Origin: Muribaculaceae bacterium
Lineage (GTDB): Bacteria > Bacteroidota > Bacteroidia > Bacteroidales > Muribaculaceae
NCBI GenBank assembly: GCA_014867205.1
Contig: WGUO01000016.1
Span: 14,718-78,717 of the forward strand
Direction of reading: 5' to 3'
DNA length: 64,000 bases
A program made the translations under genes and the position numbers. The notes under the pieces are model-generated. The model was not told the DNA's origin, searched no databases, and saw only the letters and a program-made list of their open reading frames with translations. Below, in pieces: positions 50,830 through 60,617 of the stretch (position 1 is the first letter of the stretch; the number at the start of each line of letters is the position of its first letter).

Positions 50830-52298
50830 AATGCAGTCTCGGCTAAGTCCACTTTATTGTCATCGGGTCCCGGGTCGGTATCTCCGGTCTCGTCGATTGC
50901 ATCGGGAACCGGTTCGAGTCCGGAGCGCGACACCTTCAGTTTGGCCACAATGTCGTCAACCACAGAGGTGGTGAGAGGGTAGAAATATACGGTCACTATG
51001 GCGAGTGCGGAGACGCATGCCGGAATCAGCGACATGAGCCACCACAGGCAGGATATGGCGCTTGCGGGCTGTGCCACGGCACCGGCGTTGTCGGTCATGT
51101 AACCGAACGAGCTGAGAAGCCAGAGGACTGCGGCCCCGCCGATAGCCCCGCCGAATTTCTGGGCCATCGACGACGACGAGAATATGAGCCCGGTCGAGGC
51201 CGTCTTGAACCGCAGTTCGGCATAGTCGGACACATCGGCATACATCGACCAGACCAGGGGCGACATTATACCAGTGAGGATGCTGATGACGACCTGGAAG
51301 AGCAGCATCAGCCAGTAGCCTGTCGGATTGACCGGGATGAAGAAGAATCCGACGCTCATCACGATAAGCAGGGCATTCACCATGATGAATGTGGTCTTCT
51401 TTCCTAACCAGCGTGCTATGGGCACAGTCAGTGCGACGCCGAACATGTTGGCCACCTCGCCGACGCTCAGGAAGAGTCCGGAATAGAACAGCAGTGAGAG
51501 CGAGAAGAGCATCAGGTGTGCGTCGGTGCCGATCACGTCGGCGAAGAAGTAGGCCACCGTGGCCCCCCTCACCGTGTTGAAGAGGTTGAAGCAGAGGGCC
51601 GCGCCTATGAGCAGCCACCAGGGCCGGTTCTGCATCAGCGACTTGAAGTCCTTGCCGACGCTGACACTCGATACGGTGTGTATCCTCTCGCGGGTCATCT
51701 TGAAGCAGGCAAGGAAGAGGAAGAGGCAGACGGCGCCGATGACGGCCATCGAGGCTGTCCATGAATGCTGCAGTGTCAGGCCCTCGCCGCGGAACATGTC
51801 GCAGAGCGGTTCCCATGCTGCCAGCGCTATGAACGAGCCTCCGTAGGCGAAGAACATGCGGTAGGAGGAGAATACCGTCTTCTGGGCCGGGTCTTCGGTA
51901 ATCACGCCGAGCATCGCCCCATAGGGTACATTGATGCACGTATAGACGGTCATCATGGCGATATAGGTGACGTATGCCCAGACGAGCTTGCCGACATAGC
52001 CGAGGTCGGGGGTGGTGAAGAGGGCCACTCCGCAGGCGGCGAAGGGAAGCGCCACCCACAGCAGGTAGGGACGGTACTTGCCCCAGCGCGTGTGGGTGCG
52101 GTCGGCTATGATGCCCATGGCCGGATCGGATACGGCATCCCATATGCGGGTGACGAGCACAAGCACGCCGGCGTCGATGAGCGAGAGCCCGAACACGTTC
52201 GAGTAGAAGAACGGCAGGTAGTAGCTGAATACTTTCCAGAACATCGACGACGCCATGTCGCCGAAACCGTAACCGATTTTTTCTTTAAGCGGGACCAT
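50826..52298 (-). CDS. GPH-family sugar:cation symporter
   Basis: This 490-residue inner membrane protein of the glycoside-pentoside-hexuronide family has about 12 membrane segments and starts LKEKIGYGFGDMASSMFWKV, the standard GPH opening. It also has DAVSDPAMGIIADRTHTRWGKYRPYLLW, typical of MelB-like carriers. In this operon it would import mannobiose from the periplasm. It is 12 bases downstream of the GH130 gene and overlaps the epimerase gene by four bases. Confidence 0.93.
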   Translation of the reverse strand: MVPLKEKIGYGFGDMASSMFWKVFSYYLPFFYSNVFGLSLIDAGVLVLVTRIWDAVSDPAMGIIADRTHTRWGKYRPYLLWVALPFAACGVALFTTPDLGYVGKLVWAYVTYIAMMTVYTCINVPYGAMLGVITEDPAQKTVFSSYRMFFAYGGSFIALAAWEPLCDMFRGEGLTLQHSWTASMAVIGAVCLFLFLACFKMTRERIHTVSSVSVGKDFKSLMQNRPWWLLIGAALCFNLFNTVRGATVAYFFADVIGTDAHLMLFSLSLLFYSGLFLSVGEVANMFGVALTVPIARWLGKKTTFIMVNALLIVMSVGFFFIPVNPTGYWLMLLFQVVISILTGIMSPLVWSMYADVSDYAELRFKTASTGLIFSSSSMAQKFGGAIGGAAVLWLLSSFGYMTDNAGAVAQPASAISCLWWLMSLIPACVSALAIVTVYFYPLTTSVVDDIVAKLKVSRSGLEPVPDAIDETGDTDPGPDDNKVDLAETAL

Positions 52299-52310
52299 GA
52301 GTTTCGTGTA

Positions 52311-53477
52311 TTATCCGATGATCTTGAGATTGCTGTCGATCAGCGAGTTGAGAGTCTCGACCGATTTGCCGGTGGAAAGTCTGTCGGCCGGAGTGTTCAT
52401 GCAGTAGTCCACGAGTCGGTCTATGGTCGAGGTGGCGACATGCAGACGTGTGTCTGACGACGCGTAGTATATGAAGACCTTGCCGTCCGGGTCGGCGATC
52501 CATCCGTTGGCGAAGAGCACGTTGCCCACGTCGCCACGGTACTCGTCGCCGACAGGGGCCATGAAGTAGCCTCCCGGCTCGGCTATCTTGCGCCAGGGCT
52601 CGTCGAGTGCGGTCATGTAGAGGTAGAGCACATATCGCAGGCCGGCCGCACAGTTGCGCACTCCGTGGGCCAGGTGCAGCCAGCCCTTGGGAGTCTTGAT
52701 CGGGTGGGGACCCTCGCCGTTCTTTACCTCCTTGATGGTATGGTAGTGACGCTCGTCGATGATGCGCTCCTCGCCGATCTCGGCATGCGTCATGTCGTCT
52801 ACGAGAGCCCAGCCGATACCTCCGCCGCTGCCCGTGTCGATGAAGCCGTCCTGCGGACGCGTGTAGAGCGCGTACTTGCCGTTGACAAACTCGGGGTGAA
52901 GCACGACGTTGCGCTGCTGGCTCTTGCTCCTGAGGTCGGGCAGACGCTCCCAGTTCACCAGGTCCTTGGTGCGCGCGATGCCGCATGATGCAGTCGCTGC
53001 CGAGAGGTCGCCGGGCTTGGAGTCGTCATGACGCTCGGCGCAGAAGAGACCGTAGATCCAGCCATCCTCGTGGGCCGTCAGACGCATGTCGTAGACGTTT
53101 GTGGCGGGAATCACGTCCTCGGGCATTGTGACCGGATGGGTGCGGAAGCGGAAATTGTCTATTCCGTTGGGGCTCTCGGCGATCGCGAAGAATGACTTGC
53201 GGTCGTTTCCCTCCACCCGGACCATCAGCAGATATTTGCCTTCCCACTTTATGGCGCCGGCGTTGAGGGTGGCGTTCACCCCGATGCGCTCCATGAAGTA
53301 TGGGTTTGTCTCGCGGTTGTAGTCATATTTCCAGAACGGCGGCACGCTTGCTGCAGTGATTATGGGGTATTTATAGCGGCAGTAGATTCCGTTGCCTTCT
53401 ATCGCAATGTTTTCTCTGCGTATGAGTGCCTCATACTCTGCCTCTACAAGAGTTTTTCTGTAATCGAAATTATTCAT
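52311..53477 (-). CDS. GH130 4-O-beta-D-mannosyl-D-glucose phosphorylase
   Basis: GH130 phosphorylases split beta-mannosides with phosphate. The 388-residue protein has the five-bladed propeller signatures RIGVNATLNAGAIKWEG, VRVEGNDRKSFF and the catalytic Asp130 in NVYDMRL, with PHPIKTPKGWLHLAHGVR later. This best fits the mannosylglucose phosphorylase clade, which releases mannose-1-phosphate and glucose. There is no signal peptide, so it is cytoplasmic. It lies 13 bases after the GH26 gene and 12 before the symporter gene. Confidence 0.93.
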   Translation of the reverse strand: MNNFDYRKTLVEAEYEALIRRENIAIEGNGIYCRYKYPIITAASVPPFWKYDYNRETNPYFMERIGVNATLNAGAIKWEGKYLLMVRVEGNDRKSFFAIAESPNGIDNFRFRTHPVTMPEDVIPATNVYDMRLTAHEDGWIYGLFCAERHDDSKPGDLSAATASCGIARTKDLVNWERLPDLRSKSQQRNVVLHPEFVNGKYALYTRPQDGFIDTGSGGGIGWALVDDMTHAEIGEERIIDERHYHTIKEVKNGEGPHPIKTPKGWLHLAHGVRNCAAGLRYVLYLYMTALDEPWRKIAEPGGYFMAPVGDEYRGDVGNVLFANGWIADPDGKVFIYYASSDTRLHVATSTIDRLVDYCMNTPADRLSTGKSVETLNSLIDSNLKIIG

Positions 53478-53490
53478 GATGGATTGAGGA

Positions 53491-54594
53491 TTATTTCTTT
53501 GGATTTACGAATGTGGTGTGGGTGTCTTCCGAGAATTTGCGGAAATCGCCTTCAGCCGGATGTCCCGGCCAGGGGGTGTAGAAGTGTGAGGGTTTGTCAT
53601 GTGCGTTGCGCCATACCGTCACGTACGACACCGGGTGCCTGCTGATTATGGGGAGCAGTATGGAGGTGTACCAGTCGGTGATCGGGAGCCCCTCGCAGCC
53701 TGTCTCGGTGAATGCGACGAGTTTGCCGCGCTCCTTGGCGGCCTGTGCCGCTATATCGAGAGTCCTGTCGGCGGTCTCGATATAGTTCCGGGTTCCCTCG
53801 GCTCCGTTGAAATGATATACGTCGGCGCCCATGATGTCGACGTACTCGTCTCCGGGGTAACGCTCCATGTATTGGGTGATGTCCGATACGCGGTCGGGCG
53901 AGTAGGTCCATAGCACGTTGTCGACTCCCTTCTCGTCCATGACGCGGCGGGTCTCCTCCCAGAGGAACCGGTACTGTTCGGGAGTGCAGTTGGGCGTGCC
54001 CCACCAGAACCAGCCGCCGGTATGCTCGTGCCAGGGGCGGAAGATCACCGCTATGTCGTGGCCCTCGGCGTCGCGCAGCGAGTTGAGGAAGTCGGCTATC
54101 GCCGCGATGTCCTCGTCAAAGCGTCTGCGGACCTCGGGGTCGGTCATCATGCGGCGCACGATCGTCGTGTCCGATACTTCCCAGCTCGACTCGTCGGCCA
54201 CGGGCGAGAAGGGATGCCAGCTGAAGGTGTTTATGCCCCCTCGGGCGTCGTGGGCTATGGCCTCGCGCCTGATGCGCGAGAACGGCACGCCGTCGAGGTT
54301 GACTGTGTCGCCTTTCTCTATGCCGCCGAAGTCCCAGCTCATTATCGCGGGATATTTCCCGGTGGCCTCAAGCACGTCGGAGCGTCCGGCATCTCCGCAC
54401 CACGTGTGTCCGTAGACCGGATCATCGTGGTGCCCGAACAGTACGGCGCCTTTGGCTGCGTGCTCGGCCAGCCGTGTCCTCAGTGCCTCTGAGGGCAGTT
54501 CTCCTGATGTCCTGTCACCGGCGCATGCGCAGGCCGGAATCAGAAGTCCGACCGAGGCAAGCGCGGCTATGACGTGAGGTTTATGGTGTAGCAT
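53491..54594 (-). CDS. GH26 beta-mannanase/mannobiohydrolase, exported
   Basis: The 367-residue protein has an N-terminal lipoprotein-like signal (IPAC at residue 21; not an ideal lipobox) and the GH26 barrel with acid/base Glu190 in FRPWHEHTGGWFWWG and nucleophile Glu297 in AFTETGCEG. It also has NTFSWHPFSP and ADVYHF. It lacks the acidic residues after the cysteine that mark surface export, so it may act in the periplasm as the enzyme that releases mannobiose from imported oligosaccharides, as in the Bacteroides fragilis pathway. This location is inferred. It lies 13 bases upstream of the GH130 gene. Confidence 0.92.
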   Translation of the reverse strand: MLHHKPHVIAALASVGLLIPACACAGDRTSGELPSEALRTRLAEHAAKGAVLFGHHDDPVYGHTWCGDAGRSDVLEATGKYPAIMSWDFGGIEKGDTVNLDGVPFSRIRREAIAHDARGGINTFSWHPFSPVADESSWEVSDTTIVRRMMTDPEVRRRFDEDIAAIADFLNSLRDAEGHDIAVIFRPWHEHTGGWFWWGTPNCTPEQYRFLWEETRRVMDEKGVDNVLWTYSPDRVSDITQYMERYPGDEYVDIMGADVYHFNGAEGTRNYIETADRTLDIAAQAAKERGKLVAFTETGCEGLPITDWYTSILLPIISRHPVSYVTVWRNAHDKPSHFYTPWPGHPAEGDFRKFSEDTHTTFVNPKK

Positions 54595-54639
54595 GTTGTT
54601 TTCGTTGCGTATTGTTTCTATGGTTGTGATGGTCTCGTT

Positions 54640-56079
54640 TTATCTGAGCAGCGTGGAGAGTCCGGTGCGGTCGAGTACGGACGCGCTCTCCATGACCTGC
54701 CGCAGCCATGACGTCGTGTTGCCGAAACTGTCGGTTGTTGCCGAGCCCTTGTGGATGTCGTAGGTGTACCAGACCATGAACCATGCCCAGGGCGCGCCAT
54801 CGGCTATGCACTTCTGCGGGTCGGGGACAAGCCCGGTCTCCGAGAGTGCCACGAGCTTGCGGCCTCCGGTCATCTCGATCATAGCCCTGTAGATGTCGGA
54901 ACGCGGTGCGGTGCTCTTTTCGTACAGGTCTGCGCCGACGATGTCGACATACTCGTCGCCTGGGTATGCCTCGCGCATCCATGCCGCCTGGTTCTGCTCA
55001 TACTGTGCTGTCCAGACCCAGATGAGGTTGTTGAGGTGATGGTGGTTGACAAGGCGGTCGTACATCAGGCGCCAGAGCTGTCTGGTGTATTCCGGTCCGT
55101 GCGCTCCCCACCAGAACCATGCCCCCCACTGGTATGATCCGGCAGCCTCGTGGAGCGGACGCCACAGCACCGGAATTCCGGCGTCGGCGAGCCCCTTCAG
55201 GTATCCGGCCACACGGTCGATGTCCTCGAGTATGAACTCGTTCTGCCATGTGCCCGGCTTGAGGGCCTCGCGGATGTCGAATGATGTCGGTGACTCGCCC
55301 GTCGGCAGGCTGTAGCCATACTTGTCGGTGTTGTGGTTGCGGTAGTCAGACTCGGAGTCGGGAGCGCGCCAGTGCCACATGTATGACACGAGTCCTCCGT
55401 TGCCCCATTGCACCTTTGCCGCGCTGATGTCGCCGTAGTCGATCCAGTTGGCCGGAGACTCGGGCAGGTGGATGAAGTCGTAGCAGGTCAGCCCGGGATA
55501 TTTGCCCGTGACCTTGTCGATCCATCCGGCGAAGTCGTTGTTGTAGTTCACGTTGGCCATCGCGCCCGAGATCATCTGTTTGCCGTGGAGAGACAGGAGT
55601 GTGGCGTAGACCTTGCGGGCCTCGGGTGTGGCCGACGGGTTGACCGGGGACTTGTCGAAAGCCACGGGGGTCTCGGAGACTTTTGTCGTAGAGAATGTCA
55701 GTGTGAATGCCCCGGCGTAAGAGCGGCCGTCAGAGGCCAGCACATATCGGTCGGGGATGGAGAGGGTATATTGGGTCTCGGCCTCGAGAGCGCACTCGAA
55801 CTCAAGAGTGCTGCCGGTGGCGCGGGCAGAGATGTTCCGGTTGTTGAGGGTGGGTCGCAGCGACGTGTTGAGCGTAATCTGTGACGAGTATTCCACCTTG
55901 ATGGTGTATTTTGCCGCAGGCTCGATTGCCGCGCCCTCGGCGGGGATAGTCGATTTGACCGTCAGTTGGGATTCCGGTGTCGGAGGTGTCGGGTCGTCGC
56001 CCGGCTCATTGTCCTTGCCGCAGGCGGTAAGGACCAGCATGGCGAGTACAGTGGGTATCAGGAAACTTGGTATCCGCAT
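54640..56079 (-). CDS. GH26 endo-beta-mannanase, surface lipoprotein with Ig-like domain
   Basis: This 479-residue lipoprotein has a clear lipobox (LTAC, Cys20) followed by acidic GKDNEPGDDP, a surface-export pattern. An Ig-like domain of bacterial type (about 40-135, TIPAEGAAIEPAAKYTIKVEY) precedes the GH26 barrel, with acid/base Glu311 in LWRPLHEAAGSYQWG and nucleophile Glu414 in ALSETG. It would cut mannan at the cell surface for capture by the SusC/D and binding proteins. The gene is 45 bases upstream of the second GH26 gene. Confidence 0.93.
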   Translation of the reverse strand: MRIPSFLIPTVLAMLVLTACGKDNEPGDDPTPPTPESQLTVKSTIPAEGAAIEPAAKYTIKVEYSSQITLNTSLRPTLNNRNISARATGSTLEFECALEAETQYTLSIPDRYVLASDGRSYAGAFTLTFSTTKVSETPVAFDKSPVNPSATPEARKVYATLLSLHGKQMISGAMANVNYNNDFAGWIDKVTGKYPGLTCYDFIHLPESPANWIDYGDISAAKVQWGNGGLVSYMWHWRAPDSESDYRNHNTDKYGYSLPTGESPTSFDIREALKPGTWQNEFILEDIDRVAGYLKGLADAGIPVLWRPLHEAAGSYQWGAWFWWGAHGPEYTRQLWRLMYDRLVNHHHLNNLIWVWTAQYEQNQAAWMREAYPGDEYVDIVGADLYEKSTAPRSDIYRAMIEMTGGRKLVALSETGLVPDPQKCIADGAPWAWFMVWYTYDIHKGSATTDSFGNTTSWLRQVMESASVLDRTGLSTLLR

Positions 56080-56114
56080 GATTGAGAGTCTGGTGGGGTT
56101 GATAAGGAGAGGTG

Positions 56115-56152
56115 GAGACCCGCCCCGGCCGCATCGGGGCGGGACGGGTCTC
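56115..56152 (-). other. Intra-operon stem-loop between binding-protein and enzyme genes
   Basis: GAGACCC (56115-56121) pairs with GGGTCTC (56146-56152) and GCCCCG (56122-56127) with CGGGGC (56135-56140), with a five-base bulge. It occupies the 106-base gap between the second surface binding protein and the first GH26 gene. It could stabilise the upstream mRNA or lower downstream expression; there is no clear T-run. Confidence 0.55.
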
Positions 56153-56185
56153 TTGATCGCAATAATTGAGATTTAGGTTTTCGGG

Positions 56186-57676
56186 TTATCTGGCAGGAGA
56201 GAATGACATAGACTTGATGGTCAGGTTGCATCCTGAGAATGCCCAGCCTGCTCCGTAGAGCTCGTCGATATCGGTCTGTGTCACGTTTATAGTCCATGAT
56301 GTCTGGCCCGCCTCCATGTTGTGGATGCCGCCGTTGTCGTCGCGGACATTCTCGAACACGATGCTCCAGTCGCTGCGGTAGCGGGGCTGGATCTGCCACC
56401 ATCCCTGTGTGGCGTCCTCCTCGAACTCGATGGTGAGCTGGCCCGGACCCTTGACTGCCGATGAGAAGGCTGCCCAGACGTCATCGTTCTTTTCGGCCGC
56501 CACCTCAAGGTTCTGAGCCCAGCCGCCGAGGTCGAAGTTACCGATCCAGAACACGTTTCCTTCCTTCTTCATCGAGATTGAGGGGGTGCTGACGATGATG
56601 TTGGCGTTCTGCACGAGTTCTATGCTGCCGTCGACCATATTGGGCGACGCCTTCACCTTGAGCGTTGTTCCGTCTTTCGAGACTGTCCATCCCTTGTTCG
56701 CGCTCTCGCCGCCCGGGAACCGGATCTCGGTAACGCGGTTGAGCAGTGAACCGGTGATGGTCAGTTCGGTTCCGGGGGTGACGTCGGTGTCGGGAGTGAC
56801 GCCTGTCACGCTGACAGTCGGGAAACTGAAGGCCGGAGTGTCGATCTTGTCGAGCGAGAAGAGCTCGAGGGTGATCGGGCCGGAGCAGGTTCCAGCGGGC
56901 ACTGTGGTCGAGAGGCTGTTGCCGTCGGCCGCAACGGTGAATGGAGACTCGAGCTCGCCGGGGAAGATGACGCGTTTCACCAGATTGAGGTGCGAGCCGG
57001 ATATTGTCACGTTGTCCCCCTCGTCGAGCGTGGTGGTGGAGAGTGCCGTCGCCGACGCTGTCGCTACCGTGAACACCTTGTCGGTGCTCTCGATCCAGTC
57101 GTTGCCGTCGCTGAAGACGATCTTGCCGGTCTTGGCCTCGGCGGCCACTGCCACCTTGAGTTCCTTGCGGGTCTGCGAGATGAAGTCCTCCGCCTCCACC
57201 ACGGCGTCGTTGCCGAATGTCACGGTGGCGATATTGTAGACATAGTCTCCCTTGACGGTCACGATGTCGCCTGCGCTAAGCACGTCATGCTCGGCGCTGA
57301 CCGTCTCGATCGAGATAGGCTCGGAATAGGTGATGATCGACCTGGTCTCGATCTCCTTGCCGTTGATGATGAGGCGCAGGTGACCGGGAAGAGCCTCCTG
57401 GGGCACGGTCACGACCACCTTGGAGTCACTCTTCGACACGAAGTCGGTGACCTCGACGTTGACCGGGAAGATAACCTTGGAGAGGCCGTTGAGATTCGTG
57501 CCGAGAATCTCGATGGTCTCGCCGCGGAGCACCGGGCATGGGCCGAATGTGTGAAGATCGTTGGGGTAGGTGTATTCCGACTCGTCCTGACAGGCGGTGG
57601 CGCCTCCGAGCATCACCGCTGATGTCAGAAGGATTGCCGCAGTTTTCTTTATGTTGTCGAATATGTTGGTTTTCAT
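56186..57676 (-). CDS. Surface glycan-binding lipoprotein with IPT/TIG repeats (SGBP)
   Basis: This 496-residue protein has a signal (MKTNIFDNIKKTAAILLTSA) with a lipobox-like GATAC (Cys29) followed by QDESEYTYPND, a surface-export pattern. It then has four to five IPT/TIG-type domains of about 80 residues each (VLRGETIEILGTNLNGLSKV, LSAGDIVTVKGDYVYNIATV, TTLDEGDNVTISGSHLNLVK, VTPGTELTITGSLLNRVTEI), and a C-terminal Trp-rich domain (WWQIQPRYRSDW) that would bind glycan. It fits the SGBP position after susD. The glycan is inferred to be mannan from the enzymes in the operon. Confidence 0.88.
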   Translation of the reverse strand: MKTNIFDNIKKTAAILLTSAVMLGGATACQDESEYTYPNDLHTFGPCPVLRGETIEILGTNLNGLSKVIFPVNVEVTDFVSKSDSKVVVTVPQEALPGHLRLIINGKEIETRSIITYSEPISIETVSAEHDVLSAGDIVTVKGDYVYNIATVTFGNDAVVEAEDFISQTRKELKVAVAAEAKTGKIVFSDGNDWIESTDKVFTVATASATALSTTTLDEGDNVTISGSHLNLVKRVIFPGELESPFTVAADGNSLSTTVPAGTCSGPITLELFSLDKIDTPAFSFPTVSVTGVTPDTDVTPGTELTITGSLLNRVTEIRFPGGESANKGWTVSKDGTTLKVKASPNMVDGSIELVQNANIIVSTPSISMKKEGNVFWIGNFDLGGWAQNLEVAAEKNDDVWAAFSSAVKGPGQLTIEFEEDATQGWWQIQPRYRSDWSIVFENVRDDNGGIHNMEAGQTSWTINVTQTDIDELYGAGWAFSGCNLTIKSMSFSPAR

Positions 57677-57688
57677 TGCTCGTCCGGA

Positions 57689-58882
57689 TTATTTCATTTT
57701 AACTATTCGGAAGTTGTCCATCTTGACTTTCATCGGCGCGGTGATTTCTCCGGCGCCGAACACCATTATGTTGAGGTCGGTGTAGTTGGCGATGTCGCCC
57801 ACGGAGAGGTTGTCGGCTGACTCCTCCTTGTTATACTTGAACTCTGTGAGCGGGATGCTGACGGTGACCCAGCCGTCGGTGGCGGCGTCGGTCTTGGCTC
57901 CGTTCTTGATCCAGGGCTTCCAGTGCGCCTGTGCGTACTGCGCGTCGTCGGGGCTGATGTTGCCGCCGGGAGTCCACTTCTGGAACCAGAAGAGCATCGG
58001 CACATCCTGCCAGGTCTCTATGTTGGCCTCGAACTTCAGGCAGAGGTTTGAGATGTCGCCCTGAGCGATGGGCACATTGCCCTTGGCGGTGTCGCCATAA
58101 GCCCAGTAGCCCCACATCAGGCTCTCGTTCCATCCCCATGCGCTAAGCGACGGGGTCTCCATGAGCAGGTAGTTGCCGCTGATGGCGTCGTCGTCGGTGG
58201 TGACGGTGCCGCGGCCCCACGGGTTCTGGTAGCCGTCGTCGAAGTTGGTGATCAGGCCGGTGGTGTCCATGAAGTTGAAGGCCGAGCGGGTGCGTCCGTA
58301 GATAGACTCCACGATGATCGGGCCTTCCTCGACACCCTGGGGCACGACTACTTCCATCGACTGCTGGGTGAACGAGACGATCTCGGCCGGTGCGTCAGAG
58401 CCTGTGAAGTAGATCTTGGGCTCGATGAAGAAGTCACCCGAGACGGTTATCCTGTCGCCAGGACGGGCGTACTCGCAGCTGATGCTGGTGATGAGGGGGT
58501 TGGGCACGACCACCTCAAACGGGAAGGTCGACTTTTTCCCCTTGCTCGTGATCAGGGTTATCTGGTTGCTGACCTCGGCGGGTATCTTGTTGGGGACGGT
58601 CACGATGATCGAGAACGAGGTGATCATCGTCGGGTTGAGGAGGGCTTTGCAGTCGTTGAACCACACCTCCTGCACATCGCCGAGGTGCTTGCCCATCAGG
58701 CAGATGTTCTGGCCCATCGAGGCGCGCACGAGCAGAGAGTCAGCGGCCTCGGGGTCACAGACGCGCACATACTCGACCTCAGGAGTCTTGCCCTCGTCGA
58801 TCTCGGCGTCTGTCTGGCTGCAAGACGCGAGCGCGAATGTCGCCGCAGCCAGTGCGAAAAGGATATATAATGTCTTTTTCAT
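57689..58882 (-). CDS. Surface glycan-binding lipoprotein with IPT/TIG domains (SGBP)
   Basis: This 397-residue protein has a clear lipoprotein signal (lipobox LASC, Cys21) followed by SQTDAEIDEG, an acidic surface pattern. Two IPT/TIG-type domains (SMGQNICLMGKHLGDVQEVW and ARPGDRITVSGDFFIEPKIY) precede a C-terminal carbohydrate-binding region (about 205-397) with many aromatics (NESLMWGYWAYGD, MLFWFQKWTPGGN), like other glycan-binding surface proteins. It is directly downstream of susD and 12 bases upstream of the second binding protein. It probably captures mannan chains at the surface. Confidence 0.88.
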   Translation of the reverse strand: MKKTLYILFALAAATFALASCSQTDAEIDEGKTPEVEYVRVCDPEAADSLLVRASMGQNICLMGKHLGDVQEVWFNDCKALLNPTMITSFSIIVTVPNKIPAEVSNQITLITSKGKKSTFPFEVVVPNPLITSISCEYARPGDRITVSGDFFIEPKIYFTGSDAPAEIVSFTQQSMEVVVPQGVEEGPIIVESIYGRTRSAFNFMDTTGLITNFDDGYQNPWGRGTVTTDDDAISGNYLLMETPSLSAWGWNESLMWGYWAYGDTAKGNVPIAQGDISNLCLKFEANIETWQDVPMLFWFQKWTPGGNISPDDAQYAQAHWKPWIKNGAKTDAATDGWVTVSIPLTEFKYNKEESADNLSVGDIANYTDLNIMVFGAGEITAPMKVKMDNFRIVKMK

Positions 58883-58922
58883 TTCTGTTTTCTGTTTGTT
58901 CAGTCAGTTCTGACTGTATGGT

Positions 58923-60593
58923 TTACTCCTCGTTGAATTTATATTCCACAGGTGCGTCGGCGAGCTGGGGCGATGCTGTGAGCACATTGGCCGGTATCGG
59001 CATCACGAAACTTCCCAGGCTGAGCTTGATGTCGCCGGCGTCATACTGGCCGCCCTCGGCCTTCGACGAGGCGAGGCGATAGCTTGCCTTCTGGTTCCAC
59101 TGCGACTCGGGCACATTGCCGTCGCGCACGTACATCTGGTGACGGTTCATCGAGTTGAGGTATGCCAGGGCACCCTGCGGGTCGCGGTAGTACCAGCGGA
59201 GCACGTCAAACCAGTTCGAGCCCTCGATTGCGAACTCGCGGCGACGCTCGGAGATGAGCTGCTCCCACGACATCGGGGCCTGGTAGCCGGCGAGGCCGGC
59301 GCGTGCGCGCACCGCGTTCACGCGGTCGATGGCCTTCTGGTCACTGGTGCTGTTGGCCGTGCCCATCACAGCCTCGGCGTAGGTGAAGTATACGTCTGCC
59401 AGACGCAGCAGATAGATGTTGTTGGGAGCGTCCTGCGCGCCGCCGATTCCCCCCTCTACGTCAGCCGAGTGGCCGAGTACATACTTCTTGAGGTGCGCGA
59501 GCATCTCGTTGGCGTCGTCACCACGGTCGGCGTTGTAGATCTCGTATGTGTATCCGCCCTTCGACTTCTCTATGTTGGGATAGTTGTAGCCGTCGGCCAT
59601 GAAGACCCACTTGGCGCGGAGGTCGTTGGATGCGTACGCGTTCTGAAGGGAGATTGTGGGACCTTTGCCGTTGCCCCATGCCTGGTCGGCCAGCGATACG
59701 CGGGCGAACGCGCAGTTGCGCCCGTTGCCGTATGCGTAGGCATAGACCATGCACTGGATGGCGAGCAGGGACTCGGGGCCGTTGTTGGCCTCCTTGTCGA
59801 AGAGCGTGCTGTAGTCAATGGTCTTTATGTCGGGGAGACCGGACTCGGTGAGCACCTGGTCGGCCTCGCGAGCGGCCTGTGCGTAAAGCTCGGCGCGGTC
59901 GCTGCGCTCGGCGTGCGAGGCCATGGTGAGGTGCAGCTTGGCCATGTATGCGAGGGCTGTCCACTTGGTGGCGCGGCCACCCTGCGGGTCGGTGGCGGGG
60001 AGATGCTCGTAGGCATATTTCAGGTCGCGCTCGGCGAACTTATAGACGCTGTTGCGGGTGTTGCGCGGAATCTGGAAGTTACCGCTCGCCACGAGCTTCG
60101 CGCCGTTCTCGACGATAGGCACGTCGCCCCAGTACTGGGAGAGCAGGAAGTAGCAGACTCCGCGTATGCAGCGGGCCTCGGCCACGCCCTGGATTATGTC
60201 GGCCTCGGCCACTCCGTTGCTTGCGGCCGGACCGGGCATGTCGTTGATTATCGTGTTGGCCACGCCGATCACATTGTAGAGGCCGTTCCAGCCCTCGCGC
60301 AGATAGGTGTTGCCGTTGGAGAAGTTACCGAAGTAGAACTGGCCCTCCTCGGAGTAGGTGTAGTACATGTCGCCGGCGAGCATGTCATATTTCCACTGGA
60401 AATTTATGGCGTAGTTCTTCCACTCGAAGTGCGAGTAGAGCGCGGCGGTGTTCGCGCGGATCATCTCGGCGCTGGTGTAATAGTTGTCGGTCACCAGCTT
60501 GTCTTCAGGCGAAACCTCAAGAAAGTCGTTACAGCCGGTGAGAGCCAGCAGTGCCGCCGAACCGAGTATTGATTTGAATATATTGGCTTTCAT
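58923..60593 (-). CDS. SusD-family starch-binding outer membrane lipoprotein
   Basis: SusD proteins form the lid of the SusC transporter and bind glycan at the surface. From the ATG at 60593 this is 556 residues (an upstream start at 60611 is less likely because it precedes the signal peptide). The lipobox ALTGC is followed by NDFLEVSPEDKL, a SusD hallmark, and the C-terminus contains the RRREFAIEGSNWFDVLRW motif. Helical TPR-like regions occupy the first 300 residues. It lies 24 bases downstream of susC. Confidence 0.96.
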   Translation of the reverse strand: MKANIFKSILGSAALLALTGCNDFLEVSPEDKLVTDNYYTSAEMIRANTAALYSHFEWKNYAINFQWKYDMLAGDMYYTYSEEGQFYFGNFSNGNTYLREGWNGLYNVIGVANTIINDMPGPAASNGVAEADIIQGVAEARCIRGVCYFLLSQYWGDVPIVENGAKLVASGNFQIPRNTRNSVYKFAERDLKYAYEHLPATDPQGGRATKWTALAYMAKLHLTMASHAERSDRAELYAQAAREADQVLTESGLPDIKTIDYSTLFDKEANNGPESLLAIQCMVYAYAYGNGRNCAFARVSLADQAWGNGKGPTISLQNAYASNDLRAKWVFMADGYNYPNIEKSKGGYTYEIYNADRGDDANEMLAHLKKYVLGHSADVEGGIGGAQDAPNNIYLLRLADVYFTYAEAVMGTANSTSDQKAIDRVNAVRARAGLAGYQAPMSWEQLISERRREFAIEGSNWFDVLRWYYRDPQGALAYLNSMNRHQMYVRDGNVPESQWNQKASYRLASSKAEGGQYDAGDIKLSLGSFVMPIPANVLTASPQLADAPVEYKFNEE

Positions 60594-60617
60594 TTTATCT
60601 CTTGTTGTCATGTAATG

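Noticed and set aside
50956..52143. Long open frame of 395 codons on the minus strand inside the symporter gene
   Set aside because: Out-of-frame reading of the GPH symporter; composition is rich in Arg, His and Pro, typical of a shadow frame.
59139..60572. Open frame of 477 codons on the plus strand opposite susD
   Set aside because: Antisense to susD, with no domain pattern; product is dominated by Val, Gly and Ala from reverse codons.
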